The notes under the pieces: model-generated
The model's database searches: none
What the model saw: the letters and a program-made list of their open reading frames with translations, nothing else
What the model was told of the DNA's origin: nothing
In this document: positions 33,671 to 47,310 of the stretch, piece by piece
Position numbering within the stretch: the stretch's first letter is position 1
Layout: the number at the start of each line of letters is the position of its first letter
Translations under genes and position numbers: made by a program
Assembly (NCBI RefSeq): GCF_022965805.1
Contig: NC_133103.1
Coordinates: forward strand, 33,761,281-33,825,280
Length of the DNA: 64,000 nt
Source: Primulina eburnea
Lineage: Eukaryota; Streptophyta; Magnoliopsida; Lamiales; Gesneriaceae
Direction: 5' to 3'

Positions 33671-35268
33671 CAATCCGTCTGAATTAGAATCCGACTTCAG
33701 TACCGTGTTCCTATCAACACAGGCTACAACTGGACGTAAGTTTTGTTACGTTTAGACATGCTTTGAACTTATGAGGTGGTCAGAATTGAATAGGATTCAT
33801 ATATGATGTTCTTGTCATGTTAGAAATCATAGAATCGAAGTCAGAATAAGAAACAGAGTGTTTATATAATTGTTATGATTTTTGGAGTTGATTTGATTGA
33901 GATTGGTATCAGAATTATGTTGTTATTCATTTTAAAGTGTACAGATATTGAGGTTATAGATTGTACTGAGATTTATTAGGAATTCTGATATTATAATTGG
34001 GATGTTAAGACTGACGGGGTTACAAGACTGTATTGTTATACCGTCTAAACATCAGTGGGTACAGATTGATCAGATTCAGTATTGGTTTCTGTTATCTTGT
34101 GATATTGTTGATATGAATCAGATTGTAGATTATTCAGGATATTGACCAGACAGATTGTGAATTGGATTACACATTGATACAGTGTATTGGTTATTGTCAT
34201 TTCAGATCAGATATGGACAAATTCGACTTCGAGACGTCTTCTTCATCAGATCAGGAAGACAAAGGTATAATTCATGTGATATTCGGGAAACATAACTCAA
34301 ATTAGATTAATTTGAGTTTCCCAATAAAATCACATACTAGATTATTGTTTATATTGTTACCTGATTATGCTTTGATTATAGAATTGTATTCAAGCAGGTA
34401 AGATAATTGAGATATTCAGTTATGGATATGATTATGCTGTGTTTACAGATTCTTATTCATTGCATCTAAGATAGGAGAGTCTTTGACAGGCATTGTCAAA
34501 TAGCTAGACGTTTCGGTGTATCTCAGCATAGGAGTAGGTATTACTCTTATTGCCGCCGTTGATACAGCTCAGACCGAAGTCTAGGAATGTGACGTACATT
34601 ACCCCGATTGGAGGGTAGGTAGTGACGTCTTATTCACCCCGGGATCCCTAGAGTTATAGTTGAGTCGAGTCTAGACATGATTTGATTAGGACTGCATGCT
34701 CATATGGATGTGGCTCCTAGATCATGGGACCCATCATTATTACTTTCAGTTATGATAGCATGTTTGTATGATTTAGATTGTTTATATGCACGTTTAGCTG
34801 ATTTGAAGTGCATGCTTGTTGTGAGTAGATTTCATAGCTTATGAAATCTAATGTTTTGATTTTATTCGTGACAGCATGTTTCATGAATTATTTTATGTAT
34901 ATACATGTTTACCATGTTTTATACTGGGATTTATTTCTCACCGGAGTTATCCGGCTGTTGTCTTGTTTTGTATGTGTGCATGACAACAGGTGGGGCTGGA
35001 TCAGGGTCAAGATGATGAGGAGAGAAGACGAGTGTAGCGTGGTGATTCTGGACTTACAGTAGACTTGGTTTTATTACTGGACTTTAGTAGTTGCACATTA
35101 AATTAGCTTGTTGTACTTTAATACTGAAATGTATTTTATACAGACATGTATAGTATTTATATTCCATTACCTTCCGCAGTTATATCTTAAAACGAAAAAT
35201 TTTTAGACCCTGTTTTATCTTAATAGATAATTAAATCCCAAAGATGATTAGCGTCCGGGTCCCCACAA
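33671..35268 (+). repeat. R-U5 portion of an element 2 family LTR, plus orientation
   Basis: It is the reverse complement of about 6127-7756 of the element 2 LTR: ggacgtaagtttt at 33733, the block around gatcccta at 34650, caccggagttatccgg at 34939 and the end gtccccacaa. The last two bases of the LTR end (ca) are missing and the sequence runs directly into satellite at ggggagag. Confidence 0.87.
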
Positions 35269-36284
35269 GGGGAGAGATTTTATTTTTGTTGTTGTGGATA
35301 GATTCTCTAAGATGGCACATTTTATAGCTTTTCATAAAACCGATGATGCTTCAAACATTTCGGATTTGTTCTTTAGAGAAGTCGTTAGGTTGCATGGCAT
35401 GCCTAGGACTATTGTTTCTGTTCGCGATGTTAAATTCTTGAGTTACTTTTGGAAGACTTTATGGGCTAAACTTGGCACAAAATTGTTGATTTCTACTACT
35501 TGTCATCCTCAAACGGATGGACAAACTGAAGTTGTCAATAGAACTTTGGGAACACTTTTGCGTGCTATTCTTAAAAAGAACTTGGATTGACATTTCTATG
35601 GACGTTATTTTCGGGTTGCCTAGGACTAAGAAGGGGAGGGATTATATTTTTGTTGTGTATAGATTCTCTAAGATGGCACATTTTATAGCTTGTCATAAAA
35701 CCGATGATGCTTTAAACATTGCGGATTTGTTCTTTAGAGAAGTTGTTAGGTTGCATGGCATGCCTAGGACTATTGTTTCTAGTCGCGATGTTAAATTTTA
35801 GAGTTACATTTGGAAGACTTTATGGGCTAAACTTGGCACAAAATTGTTGTTTTTTACTACTTGTCATCCTCAAACGGATGGACAAACTGAAGTTGTCAAT
35901 AGAACTTTGGGAACACTTTTGCGTGCTATTCTTAAAAAGAACTTGGATTGACATTTCTATTTATTATATTTTGGGGTTGCCTAGGACTAAGAAGGGGAGG
36001 TATTCTATTTTTGTTGTTGTGGATAGATTCTCTATGATGGCACATTTTATAGCTTGTCATAAAACGATGATGCTTCAAACATTGCGGATTTGTTCTTTAG
36101 AGAAGTCGTTAGGTTGCTTGGCATGCCTAGGACTATTGTATCTGATCGCGATATTAAAATCTTGAGTTACTTTTGGAAGACTTTATGGGCTAAACTTGGC
36201 ACAAAATTGTTGTTTTCTACTACTTTTCATCCTCAAACGGATGGACAAACTGAAGTTGTCAATAGAACTTTGGGAACACTTTTG

Positions 36285-39200
36285 CGTGCTATTCTTAAAA
36301 AGAACTTGGATTGACATTTCTATGGACTTTATTTTGGGGTTGCCTACGACTAAGAAAGGGAGAGATTCTATTTTTGTTGTTGTGGATAAATTCTATAAGA
36401 TGGCACATTTTATAGCTTGTCATAAAACCGATGATGCTTCAAACATTGCGGATTTGTTCTTTAAAGAAGTCGTTAGGTTGCATGGCATGCCTAGGACTAT
36501 TGTTTATGGTCGCGATGTTAAATTCTTGAGTTACTTTCGGAAAACTTTATGGGCTAAACTTGGCACAAAATTGTTGTTTTCTACTACTTGTCATCCTCAA
36601 ACGGATGGACAAACTGAAGTCGTCCATAGAACTTTGGGAACACTTTTGCGTGTTATTCTTAAAAAGAACTTGGATTCACATTTCTATGGACTTAATTTTG
36701 GGGTTGCCTAGGACTAAGAAGGGGAGGGATTCTATTTTTGTTGTTGTGGATAGATTCTCTAAGATGGCACATTTTATAGCTTGTCATAAAACCGATGATG
36801 CTTTAAACGTTGCGGATTTGTTCTTTAGAGAAGTCGTTAGGTTGCATGGCATGCCTAAGACTATTGTTTCCGGTCGCGATGTTAAATTCTTGAGTTACTT
36901 TTGGAAGACTTTATGGGCTAAACTTGGCACAAAATTGTTGTTTTCTACTACTTGTCATCCTCAAACGGATAGACAAACTGAAGTTGTCAATAGAACTTTG
37001 GGAACACTTTTGCGTGCTATTCTTAAAAAGAACTTGGATTGACATTTCTATGGACTTTATTTTGGGGTTGCCTAGGACTAAGAAGGGGAGAGATTCTATT
37101 TTTGTTGTTGTGGATAGATTCTCTAAGATGGAACATTTTATAGCTTGTCATAAAACCAATGATGTTTCAAACATTGAGGATTTGTTCTTTAGAGAAGTCG
37201 TTAGGTTGCATGGCATGCCTAGAACTATTATTTCTGGTCGCGATGTTAAATTCTTGAGTTACTTTTGGAAGACTTTATGGGCTAAACTTGGCACAAAATT
37301 GTTGTCTTCTAATACTTGTCATCCTCAAACGGATGGACAAACTGAAGTTTTCAATAGAACTTTGGGAACACTTTTGCGTGCTATTCTTAAATAGAACTTG
37401 GATTGACATTTCGATGGACTTTATTTTGGGGTTGCCTAGGACTAAGAAGGGGAGTGATTCTATTTTTGTTGTTGTGGATAGATTCTCTAAGATGGCACAT
37501 TTTATAGCTTGTCATAAAACCGATGATGCTTCAAACATTGCGGATTTTTTCTTTAGAGAAGTCGTTAGGTTGCATGGAATGCCTAGGACTATTGTTTCTG
37601 GTCGCGATGTTAAATTCTTGAGTTACTTTTGGAAGACTTTATGGGCTAAACTTGGCACAAAATTGTTCTTTTCTACAACTTGTCATCCTCAAACGGATGG
37701 ACAAACTTAAGTTGTCAATAGAACATTGGGAACACTTATGCGTGCTATTCTTAAAAAGAACTTGGATTGCCATTTCTATGGAATTTAGTTTTGGGGTTGT
37801 CTACGACTAAGAAGGGGAGAGATTCTATTTTTGTTGTTGTGGATAGATTCTTAAGATGGCACCTTTTATAGCTTGTCATAAAACCGATGATGCTTCAAAC
37901 ATTGCGGATTGTTCTTTAGAGAAGTCGTTAGGTTGCATGGCATGCCTAGGACTATTGTTTCTGTTCGCGATGTTAAATTCTTGAGTTACTTTTGGAAGAC
38001 TTTATGGGCTAAACTTGGCCCAAAATTGTTGATTTCTACTACTTGTCATCCTCAAACGGATGGACAACTGAAGTTGTCATGGCATGCCTAGGACTATTGT
38101 TTCTGTTCGCGATGTTAAATTCTTGAGTTACTTTTGGAAGACTTTATGGGCTAAACTTGGCCCAAATTGTTGATTTCTACTACTTGTCATCCTCAAACGG
38201 ATGGACAAACTGAAGTTGTCAATAGAACTTTGAGAACACTTTTGCGTGCTATTCTTAAAAAGAACTTGGATTGACATTTCTATGGACTTTATTTTGTGGT
38301 TGCCTAAGACTAAGAAGGGGAGAGATTCTATTTTTGTTGTTGTGGATAGATTCTCTAAGATGACACATTTTATAGCTTGTCATAAAACCGATGATGCTTC
38401 AAACATTGCGGATTTGTTCTTTAGAGAAGTCGTTAGGTTGCATGGCATGCCTAGGACTATTGTTTCTGGTCGCGATGTTAAATTCTTGAGTTACTTTTGG
38501 AAGACTTTATGGGCTAAACTTGGCACAAAATTGTTCTTTTCTACTACTTGTCATCCTCAAACGGATGGACAAACTGAAGTTGTCAATAGAACTTTGGGAA
38601 CACTTTTGCGTGCTTTTCTTAAAAAAAACTTGGATTGACATTTCTATGGACTTTATTTTGGGGTTGCCTAAGACTAAGAAGGGGAGAGATTCTATTTTTG
38701 TTGTTGTGGATAGATTCTCTAAGATGACACATTTTATAGCTTGTCATAAAACCGATGATGCTTCAAACATTGAGTATTTGTTCTTTAGAGAAGTCGTTAG
38801 GTTGCATGGCATGCCTAGGACTATTGTTTCTGGTCGCGATGTTAAATTCTTGAGTTACTTTTGGAAGACTTTATGGGCTAAACTTGGCACAAAATTGTTG
38901 TTTTCTACTACTTGTCATCCTCAAACGGATGGACAAACTGAAGTTGTCAATAGAACTTTGGGAACACTTTTGCGTGCTATTCTTAAAAAGAACTTGGATT
39001 GATATTTCTATGGACTTTATTTTGTGGTTGCCTAAGACTAAGAAGGGGAGAGATTCTATTTTTGTTGTTGTGGATAGATTCTCTAAGATGACACATTTTA
39101 TAGCTTGTCATAAAACCGATGATGCTTCAAACATTGCGGATTTGTTCTTTAGAGAAGTCGTTAGGTTGCATGGCATGCCTAGGAACATTGTTTCTGGTCG

Positions 39201-41519
39201 CGATGTTAAATTCTTGAGTTACTTTTGGAAAACTTTATGGGCTAAACTTGGCACAAAATTGTTCTTTTCTACTACTTGTCATCCTCAAACGGATGGACAA
39301 ACTGAAGTTGTCAATAGAACTTTGGGAACACTTTTGCGTGCTTTTCTTAAAAAGAACTTGGATTGACATTTCTATGGACTTTATTTTGGGGTTGCCTACG
39401 AATAAGGAGCGGAGAGATTTTATTTTTGTTGTTGTGGATAGATTCTCTAAGATGGTACATTTTATAGCTTTTCATAAAACCGATGATGATTCAAACATTG
39501 CGGATTTGTTCTTTAGAGAAGTCGTTACGTTGCATGGCATGCCTAGGACTATTGTTTCCGTTCGCGATGTTAAATTCTTGAGTTACTTTTGGAAGACTTT
39601 ATGGGCTAAACTTGGCACAAAATTGTTGATTTCTACTACTTGTCATCCTCAAACGGATGGACAAACTGAAGTTGTCAATAGAACTTTGGGAACACTTTTG
39701 CGTGCTATTCTTAAAAAGAACTTGTATTGACATTTTTATGGACGTTATTTTCTGGTTGCCTAGGATTAAGAAGGGGAGGGATTATATTTTTGTTGTTGTG
39801 TATAGATTCTCTAAGATGGCACATTTTATAGCTTGTCATAAAACCGATGATGCTTTAAACATTGCGGATTTGTTCTTTAGAGAAGTTGTTAGGTTGCATG
39901 GCATGCCTAGGACTATTGTTTCTAGTCGCGATGTTAAATTTTAGAGTTACTTTTGGAAGACTTTATGGGCTAAACTTGGCACAAAATTGTTGTTTTTTAC
40001 TACTTGTCATCCTCAAACGGATGGACAAACTGAAGTTGTCAATAGAACTTTGGGAACACTTTTGCGTGCTATTCTTAAAAAGAACTTGGATTGACATTTC
40101 TATTGATTATATTTTGGGGTTGCCTAAGACTAAGAAGGGGAGAGATTCTATTTTTGTTGTTGTGGATAGATTCTCTAAGATGACACATTTTATAGCTTGT
40201 CATAAAACCGATGATGCTTCAAACATTGCGGATTTGTTCTTTAGAGAAGTCGTTAGGTTGCATGGCATGCCTAGGAACATTGTTTCTGGTCGCGATGTTA
40301 AATTCTTGAGTTACTTTTGGAAGACTTTATGGGCTAAACTTGGCACAAAATTGTTCTTTTCTACTACTTGTCATCCTCAAACGGATGGACAAACTGAAGT
40401 TGTCAATAGAACTTTGGGAACACTTTTGCGTGCTTTTCTTAAAAAGAACTTGGATTGACATTTCTATGGACTTTATTTTGGGGTTGCCTACGAATAAGGA
40501 GGGGAGAGATTTTATTTTTGTTGTTGTGGATAGATTCTCTAAGATGGCACATTTTATAGCTTTTCATAAAACCGATGATGCTTCAAACATTGCGGATTTG
40601 TTCTTTAGAGAAGTCGTTACGTTGCATGGCATGCCTAGGACTATTGTTTCTGTTCGCGATGTTAAATTCTTGAGTTACTTTTGGAAGACTTTATGGGCTA
40701 AACTTGGCACAAAATTGTTGATTTCTACTACTTGTCATCCTCAAACGGATAGACAAACTGAAGTTGTCAATAGAACTTTGGGAACACTTTTGCGTGCTAT
40801 TCTTAAAAAGAACTTGTATTGACATTTCTATGGACGTTATTTTCTGGTTGCCTAGGACTAAGAAGGGGAGGGATTATATTTTTGTTGTTGTGTATAGATT
40901 CTCTAAGATGGCACATTTTATAGCTTGTCATAAAACCGATGATGCTTTAAACATTGCGGATTTGTTCTTTAGAGAAGTTGTTAGGTTGCATGGCATGCCT
41001 AGGACTATTGTTTCTAGTCGCGATGTTAAATTTTAGAGTTACTTTTGGAAGACTTTATGGGCTAAACTTGGCACAAAATTGTTGTTTTTTACTACTTGTC
41101 ATCCTCAAACGGATGGACAAACTGAAGTTGTCAATAGAACTTTGGGAACACTTTTGCGTGCTATTCTTAAAAAGAACTTGGATTGACATTTCTATTGATT
41201 ATATTTTGGGGTTGCCTAGGACTAAGAAAGGGAGGTATTCTATTTTTGTTGATTTGGATAGATTCTCTATGATGGCACATTTTATAACTTGTCATAAAAC
41301 GATGATGCTTCAAACATTGCGGATTTGTTCTTTAGAAAAGTCGTTAGGTTGCTTGGCATGCCTAGGACTATTGTTTCTGATCGCGATATTAAAATCTTGA
41401 GTTACTTTTGGAAGACTTTATGGGCTAAACTTGGCACAAAATTGTTGTTTTCTACTACTTTTCATCCTCAAACAGATGGACAAACTGAAGTTGTCAATAG
41501 AACTTTGGGAACACTTTTG
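36285..41519 (+). repeat. Higher-order repeat copy 1 (divergent, about 5.24 kb)
   Basis: It has the same monomer order as the later copies but lacks the 31-bp deletion that marks them, and is shorter by about 590 bp around 37.7-38.2 kb, where it is rearranged. The monomer with KMEHF at about 37.1 kb lacks the one-base deletion shared by the later copies. It looks like an older form. Confidence 0.8.
37936..38219 (+). repeat. 142-bp sub-monomer tandem duplication
   Basis: The segment catggcatgcctagg … aagttgt occurs at 37936-38077 and again at 38078-38219, with two single-base length differences that cancel out. It is the only clear duplication of less than a monomer that I found in the array. 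Confidence 0.85.
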
Positions 41520-44500
41520 CGTTCTATGGACTTTATTTTGGGGTTGCCTACGACTAAGAAAGGGAGAGATTCTATTTTTGTTGTTGTGGATAAATTCTAT
41601 AAGATGGCACATTTTATAGCTTGTCATAAAACCGATGATGCTTCAAACATTGCGGATTTGTTCTTTAGAGAAGTCGTTAGGTTGCATGGCATGCCTAGGA
41701 CTATTGTTTATGGTCGCGATGTTAAATTCTTGAGTTACTTTCGGAAAACTTTATGGGCTAAACTTGGCACAAAATTGTTGTTTTCTACTACTTGTCATCC
41801 TCAAACGGATGGACAAACTGAAGTTGTCCATAGAACTTTGGGAACACTTTTGCGTGTTATTCTTAAAAAGAACTTGGATTCACATTTCTATGGACTTAAT
41901 TTTGGGGTTGCCTAGGACTAAGAAGGGGAGGGATTCTATTTTTGTTGTTGTGGATAGATTCTCTAAGATGGCACATTTTATAGCTTGTCATAAAACCGAT
42001 GATGCTTTAAACATTGCGGATTTGTTCTTTAGAGAAGTCGTTAGGTTGCATGGCATGCCTAAGACTATTGTTTCTGGTCGCGATGTTAAATTCATGAGTT
42101 ACTTTTGGAAGACTTTATGGGCTAAACTTGGCACAAAATTGTTGTTTTCTACTACTTGTGCATCCTCAAACGGATGGACAAACTGAAGTTGTCAATAGAA
42201 CTTTGGGAACACTTTTGCGTGCTATTCTTAAAAAGAATTTGGATTGACATTTCTATGGACTTTATTTTGGGGTTGCCTAGGACTAAGAAGGGGAGAGATT
42301 CTATTTTTGTTGTTGTGGATAGATTCTCTAAGATGGAACATTTATAGCTTGTCATAAAACCAATGATGTTTCAAACATTGAGGATTTGTTCTTTAGAGAA
42401 GTCGTTAGGTTGTATGGCATGCCTAGAACTATTATTTCTGGTCGCGATGTTAAATTCTTGAGTTACTTTTGGAAGACTTTATGGGCTAAACTTGGCACAA
42501 AATTGTTGTCTTCTAATACTTGTCATCCTCAAACGGATGGACAAACTGAAGTTTTCAATAGAACTTTGGGAACACTTTTGCGTGCTATTCTTAAATAGAA
42601 CTTGGATTGACATTTCGATGGACTTTATTTTGGGGTTGCCTAGGACTAAGAAGGGGAGTGATTCTATTTTTGTTGTTGTGGATAGATTCTCTAAGATGGC
42701 ACATTTTATAGCTTATCATAAAACCGATGATGCTTCAAACATTGCAGATTTTTTCTTTAGAGAAGTCGTTAGGTTGCATGGAATGCCTAGGACTATTGTT
42801 TCTGGTCGGGATGTTAAATTCTTGAGTTACTTTTGGAAGACTTTATGGGCTAAACTTGGCACAAAATTGTTCTTTTCTACTACTTGTCATCCTCAAACGG
42901 ATGGACAAACTTAAGTTGTCAATAGAACATTGGGAACACTTTTGCGTGCTATTCTTAAAAACAAGTTGGATTGACATTTCTATGGACTTTATTTTGGGGT
43001 TGTCTACGACTAAGAAGGGGAGAGATTCTATTTTTGTTGTTGTGGATAGATTCTTTAAGATGGCACATTTTATAGCTTGTCATAAAACCGATGATGCTTC
43101 AAACATTGCGGATTTGTTCTTTAGAGAAGTCGTTAGGTTGCATGGCATGCCTAGGACTATTGTTTCTGTTCGCGATGTTAAATTCTTGAGTTACTTTTGG
43201 AAGACTTTACGGGCTAAACTTGGCACAAAATTGTTGATTTCTACTACTTGTCATCCTCAAACGGATGGACAAACTGAAGTTGTCAATAGAACTTTGAGAA
43301 CACTTTTGCGTGCTATTCTTAAAAAGAACTTGGATTGACATTTCTATGGACGTTATTTTCGGGTTGCCTAGGACTAAGAAGGGGAGAGATTATATTTTTA
43401 TTGTTGTGTATAGATTCTCTAAGATGGCACATTTTATATCTTGTCATAAAACCGATGATGCTTTAAACATTGCGGATTTGTTCTTTAGAGAAGTCGTTAG
43501 GTTGCATGGCATGCCTAGGACTATTGTTTCTAGTCGCGATGTTAAATTTTTGAGTTACTTTTGGAAGACTTTATGGGCTAAACTTAGCACAAAATTGTTG
43601 TTTTTTACTACTTGTCATCCTCAAACGGATGGACAAACTGAAGTTGTCAATAGAACTTTGGGAACACTTTTGCGTGCTATTCTTAAAAAGAACTTGGATT
43701 GACATTTCTATTGATTTTATTTTTGGGTTGCCTAGGACTAAGAAGGGGAGAGATTCTATTTTTGTTGTTGTGGATAGATTCTTTAAGATGGCACATTTTA
43801 TAGCTTGTCATAAAACCGATGATGCTTCAAACATTGCGGATTTGTTCTTTAGAGAAGTCGTTAGGTTGCATGGCATGCCTAGGACTATTGTTTCTGTTCG
43901 CGATGTTAAATTCTTGAGTTACTTTTGGAAGACTTTATGGGCTAAACTTGGCCCAAAATTGTTGATTTCTACTACTTGTCATCCTCAAACGGATGGACAA
44001 ACTGAAGTTGTCAATAGAACTTTGAGAACACTTTTGCGTGCTATTCTTAAAAAGAACTTGGATTGACATTTCTATGGACTTTATTTTGTGGTTGCCTAAG
44101 ACTAAGAAGGGGAGAGATTCTATTTTTGTTGTTGTGGATAGATTCTCTAAGATGACACATTTTATAGCTTGTCATAAAACCGATGATGCTTCAAACATTG
44201 CGGATTTGTTCTTTAGAGAAGTCGTTAGGTTGCATGGCATGCCTAGGACTATTGTTTCTGGTCGCGATGTTAAATTCTTGAGTTACTTTTGGAAGACTTT
44301 ATGGGCTAAACTTGGCACAAAATTGTTCTTTTCTACTACTTGTCATCCTCAAACGGATGGACAAACTGAAGTTGTCAATAGAACTTTGGGAACACTTTTG
44401 CGTGCTATTCTTAAAAAGAACTTGGATTGACATTTCTATGGACTTTATTTTGGGGTTGCCTAAGACTAAGAAGGGGAGAGATTCTATTTTTGTTGTTGTG

Positions 44501-47310
44501 GATAGATTCTCTAAGATGACACATTTTATAGCTTGTCATAAAACCGATGATGCTTCAAACATTGCGTATTTGTTCTTTAGAGAAGTCGTTAGGTTGCATG
44601 GCATGCCTAGGACTATTGTTTCTGGTCGCGATGTTAAATTCTTGAGTTACTTTTGGAAGACTTTATGGGCTAAACTTGGCACAAAATTGTTCTTTTCTAC
44701 TACTTGTCATCCTCAAACGGATGGACAAACTGAAGTTGTCAATAGAACTTTGGGAACACTTTTGCGTGCTATTCTTAAAAAGAACTTGGATTGATATTTC
44801 TATGGACTTTATTTTGTGGTTGCCTAAGACTAAGAAGGGGAGAGATTCTATTTTTGTTGTTGTGGATAGATTCTCTAAGATGACACATTTTATAGCTTGT
44901 CATAAAACCGATGATGCTTCAAACATTGCGGATTTGTTCTTTAGAGAAGTCGTTAGGTTGCATGGCATGCCTAGAACTATTGTTTCTGGTCGCGATGTTA
45001 AATTCTTGAGTTACTTTTGGAAAACTTTATGGGCTAAACTTGGCACAAAATTGTTCTTTTCTACTACTTGTCATCCTCAAACGGATGGACAAACTGAAGT
45101 TGTCAATAGAACATTGGGAACACTTTTGCGTGCTATTCTTAAAAAGAACTTGGATTGACATTTCTATGGACTTTATTTTGGGGTTGCCTACGAATAAGGA
45201 GCGGAGAGATTTTATTTTTGTTGTTGTGGATAGATTCTCTAAGATGGTACATTTTATAGCTTGTCATAAAACCGATGATGCTTCAAACATTGCGGATTTG
45301 TTCTTTAGAGAAGTCGTTACGTTGCATGGCATGCCTAGGACTATTGTTTCCGTTCGCGATGTTAAATTCTTGAGTTACTTTTGGAAGACTTTATGGGCTA
45401 AACTTGGCACAAAATTGTTGATTTCTACTACTTGTCATCCTCAAACGGATGGACAAACTGAAGTTGTCAATAGAACTTTGGGAACACTTTTGCGTGCTAT
45501 TCTTAAAAAGAACTTGTATTGACATTTCTATGGACGTTATTTTCTGGTTGCCTAGGACTAAGAAGGGGAGGGATTATATTTTTGTTGTTGTGTATAGATT
45601 CTCTAAGATGGCACATTTTATAGCTTGTCATAAAACCGATGATGCTTTAAACATTGCGGATTTGTTCTTTAGAGAAGTTGTTAGGTTGCATGGCATGCCT
45701 AGGACTATTGTTTCTAGTCGCGATGTTAAATTTTAGAGTTACTTTTGGAAGACTTTATGGGCTAAACTTGGCACAAAATTGTTGTTTTTTACTACTTGTC
45801 ATCCTCAAACGGATGGACAAACTGAAGTTGTCAATAGAACTTTGGGAACACTTTTGCGTGCTATTCTTAAAAAGAACTTGGATTGACATTTCTATTGATT
45901 ATATTTTGGGGTTGCCTAAGACTAAGAAGGGGAGAGATTCTATTTTTGTTGTTGTGGATAGATTCTCTAAGATGACACATTTTATAGCTTGTCATAAAAC
46001 CGATGATGCTTCAAACATTGCGGATTTGTTCTTTAGAGAAGTCGTTAGGTTGCATGGCATGCCTAGGAACTATTGTTTCTGGTCGCGATGTTAAATTCTT
46101 GAGTTACTTTTGGAAGACTTTATGGGCTAAACTTGGCACAAAATTGTTCTTTTCTACTACTTGTCATCCTCAAACGGATGGACAAACTGAAGTTGTCAAT
46201 AGAACTTTGGGAACACTTTTGCGTGCTATTCTTAAAAAGAACTTGGATTGACATTTCTATGGACTTTATTTTGGGTTGCCTACGAATAAGGAGGGGAGAG
46301 ATTTTATTTTTGTTGTTGTGGATAGATTCTCTAAGATGGCACATTTTATAGCTTTTCATAAAACCGATGATGCTTCAAACATTGCGGATTTGTTCTTTAG
46401 AGAAGTCGTTACGTTGCATGGCATGCCTAGGACTATTGTTTCTGTTCGCGATGTTAAATTCTTGAGTTACTTTTGGAAGACTTTATGGGCTAAACTTGGC
46501 ACAAAATTGTTGATTTCTACTACTTGTCATCCTCAAACGGATAGACAAACTGAAGTTGTCAATAGAACTTTGGGAACACTTTTGCGTGCTATTCTTAAAA
46601 AGAACTTGTATTGACATTTCTATGGACGTTATTTTCTGGTTGCCTAGGACTAAGAAGGGGAGGGATTATATTTTTGTTGTTGTGTATAGATTCTCTAAGA
46701 TGGCACATTTTATAGCTTGTCATAAAACCGATGATGCTTTAAACATTGCGGATTTGTTCTTTAGAGAAGTTGTTAGGTTGCATGGCATGCCTAGGACTAT
46801 TGTTTCTAGTCGCGATGTTAAATTTTAGAGTTACTTTTGGAAGACTTTATGGGCTAAACTTGGCACAAAATTGTTGTTTTTTACTACTTGTCATCCTCAA
46901 ACGGATGGACAAACTGAAGTTGTCAATAGAACTTTGGTAACACTTTTGCGTGCTATTCTTAAAAAGAACTTGGATTGACATTTCTATTGATTATATTTTG
47001 GGGTTGCCTAGGACTAAGAAAGGGAGGTATTCTATTTTTGTTGATGTGGATAGATTCTCTATGATGGCACATTTTATAACTTGTCATAAAACGATGATGC
47101 ATCAAACATTGCGGATTTGTTCTTTAGAGAAGTCGTTAGGTTGCTTGGCATGCCTAGGACTATTGTTTCTGATCGCGATATTAAATCTTGAGTTACTTTT
47201 GGAAGACTTTATGGGCTAAACTTGGCACAAAATTGTTGTTTTCTACTACTTTTCATCCTCAAACAGATGGACAAACTGAAGTTGTCAATAGAACTTTGGG
47301 AACACTTTTG
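41520..47310 (+). repeat. Higher-order repeat copy 2 (16 monomers, 5791 bp)
   Basis: It starts at the unique junction cacttttgcgttctatgg, where 31 bases normally between cgt and tctatgg are deleted. The monomers in order show: [43 protein letters not shown]…[13 protein letters not shown]…FFKM; ILWLPK; ILGLPK…[65 protein letters not shown]…SDRDIKIL. Sixteen times 364 minus 31 and small indels fits the period. Confidence 0.93.

Larger units (their letters stand above)
31355..35268. mobile_element. Element 5: rearranged piece of the element 2 family (opposite-facing parts)
   Basis: U3 (31355-31853), polypurine tract and internal region (31854-33660) read on the minus strand, whereas R-U5 (33671-35268) reads on the plus strand. 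The U3 part and the R-U5 part break at the same place in the LTR (around gacggatt). Inverting 31355-33670 would give a normal plus-strand 3' end: internal region, polypurine tract, complete LTR. Either an inversion or a mis-assembly next to the gap explains this. Confidence 0.8.

Noticed and set aside
33477..33755. 92-codon plus-strand frame
   Set aside because: It lies across the remnant protease/RT linker (antisense) and the rearrangement junction; no motif.
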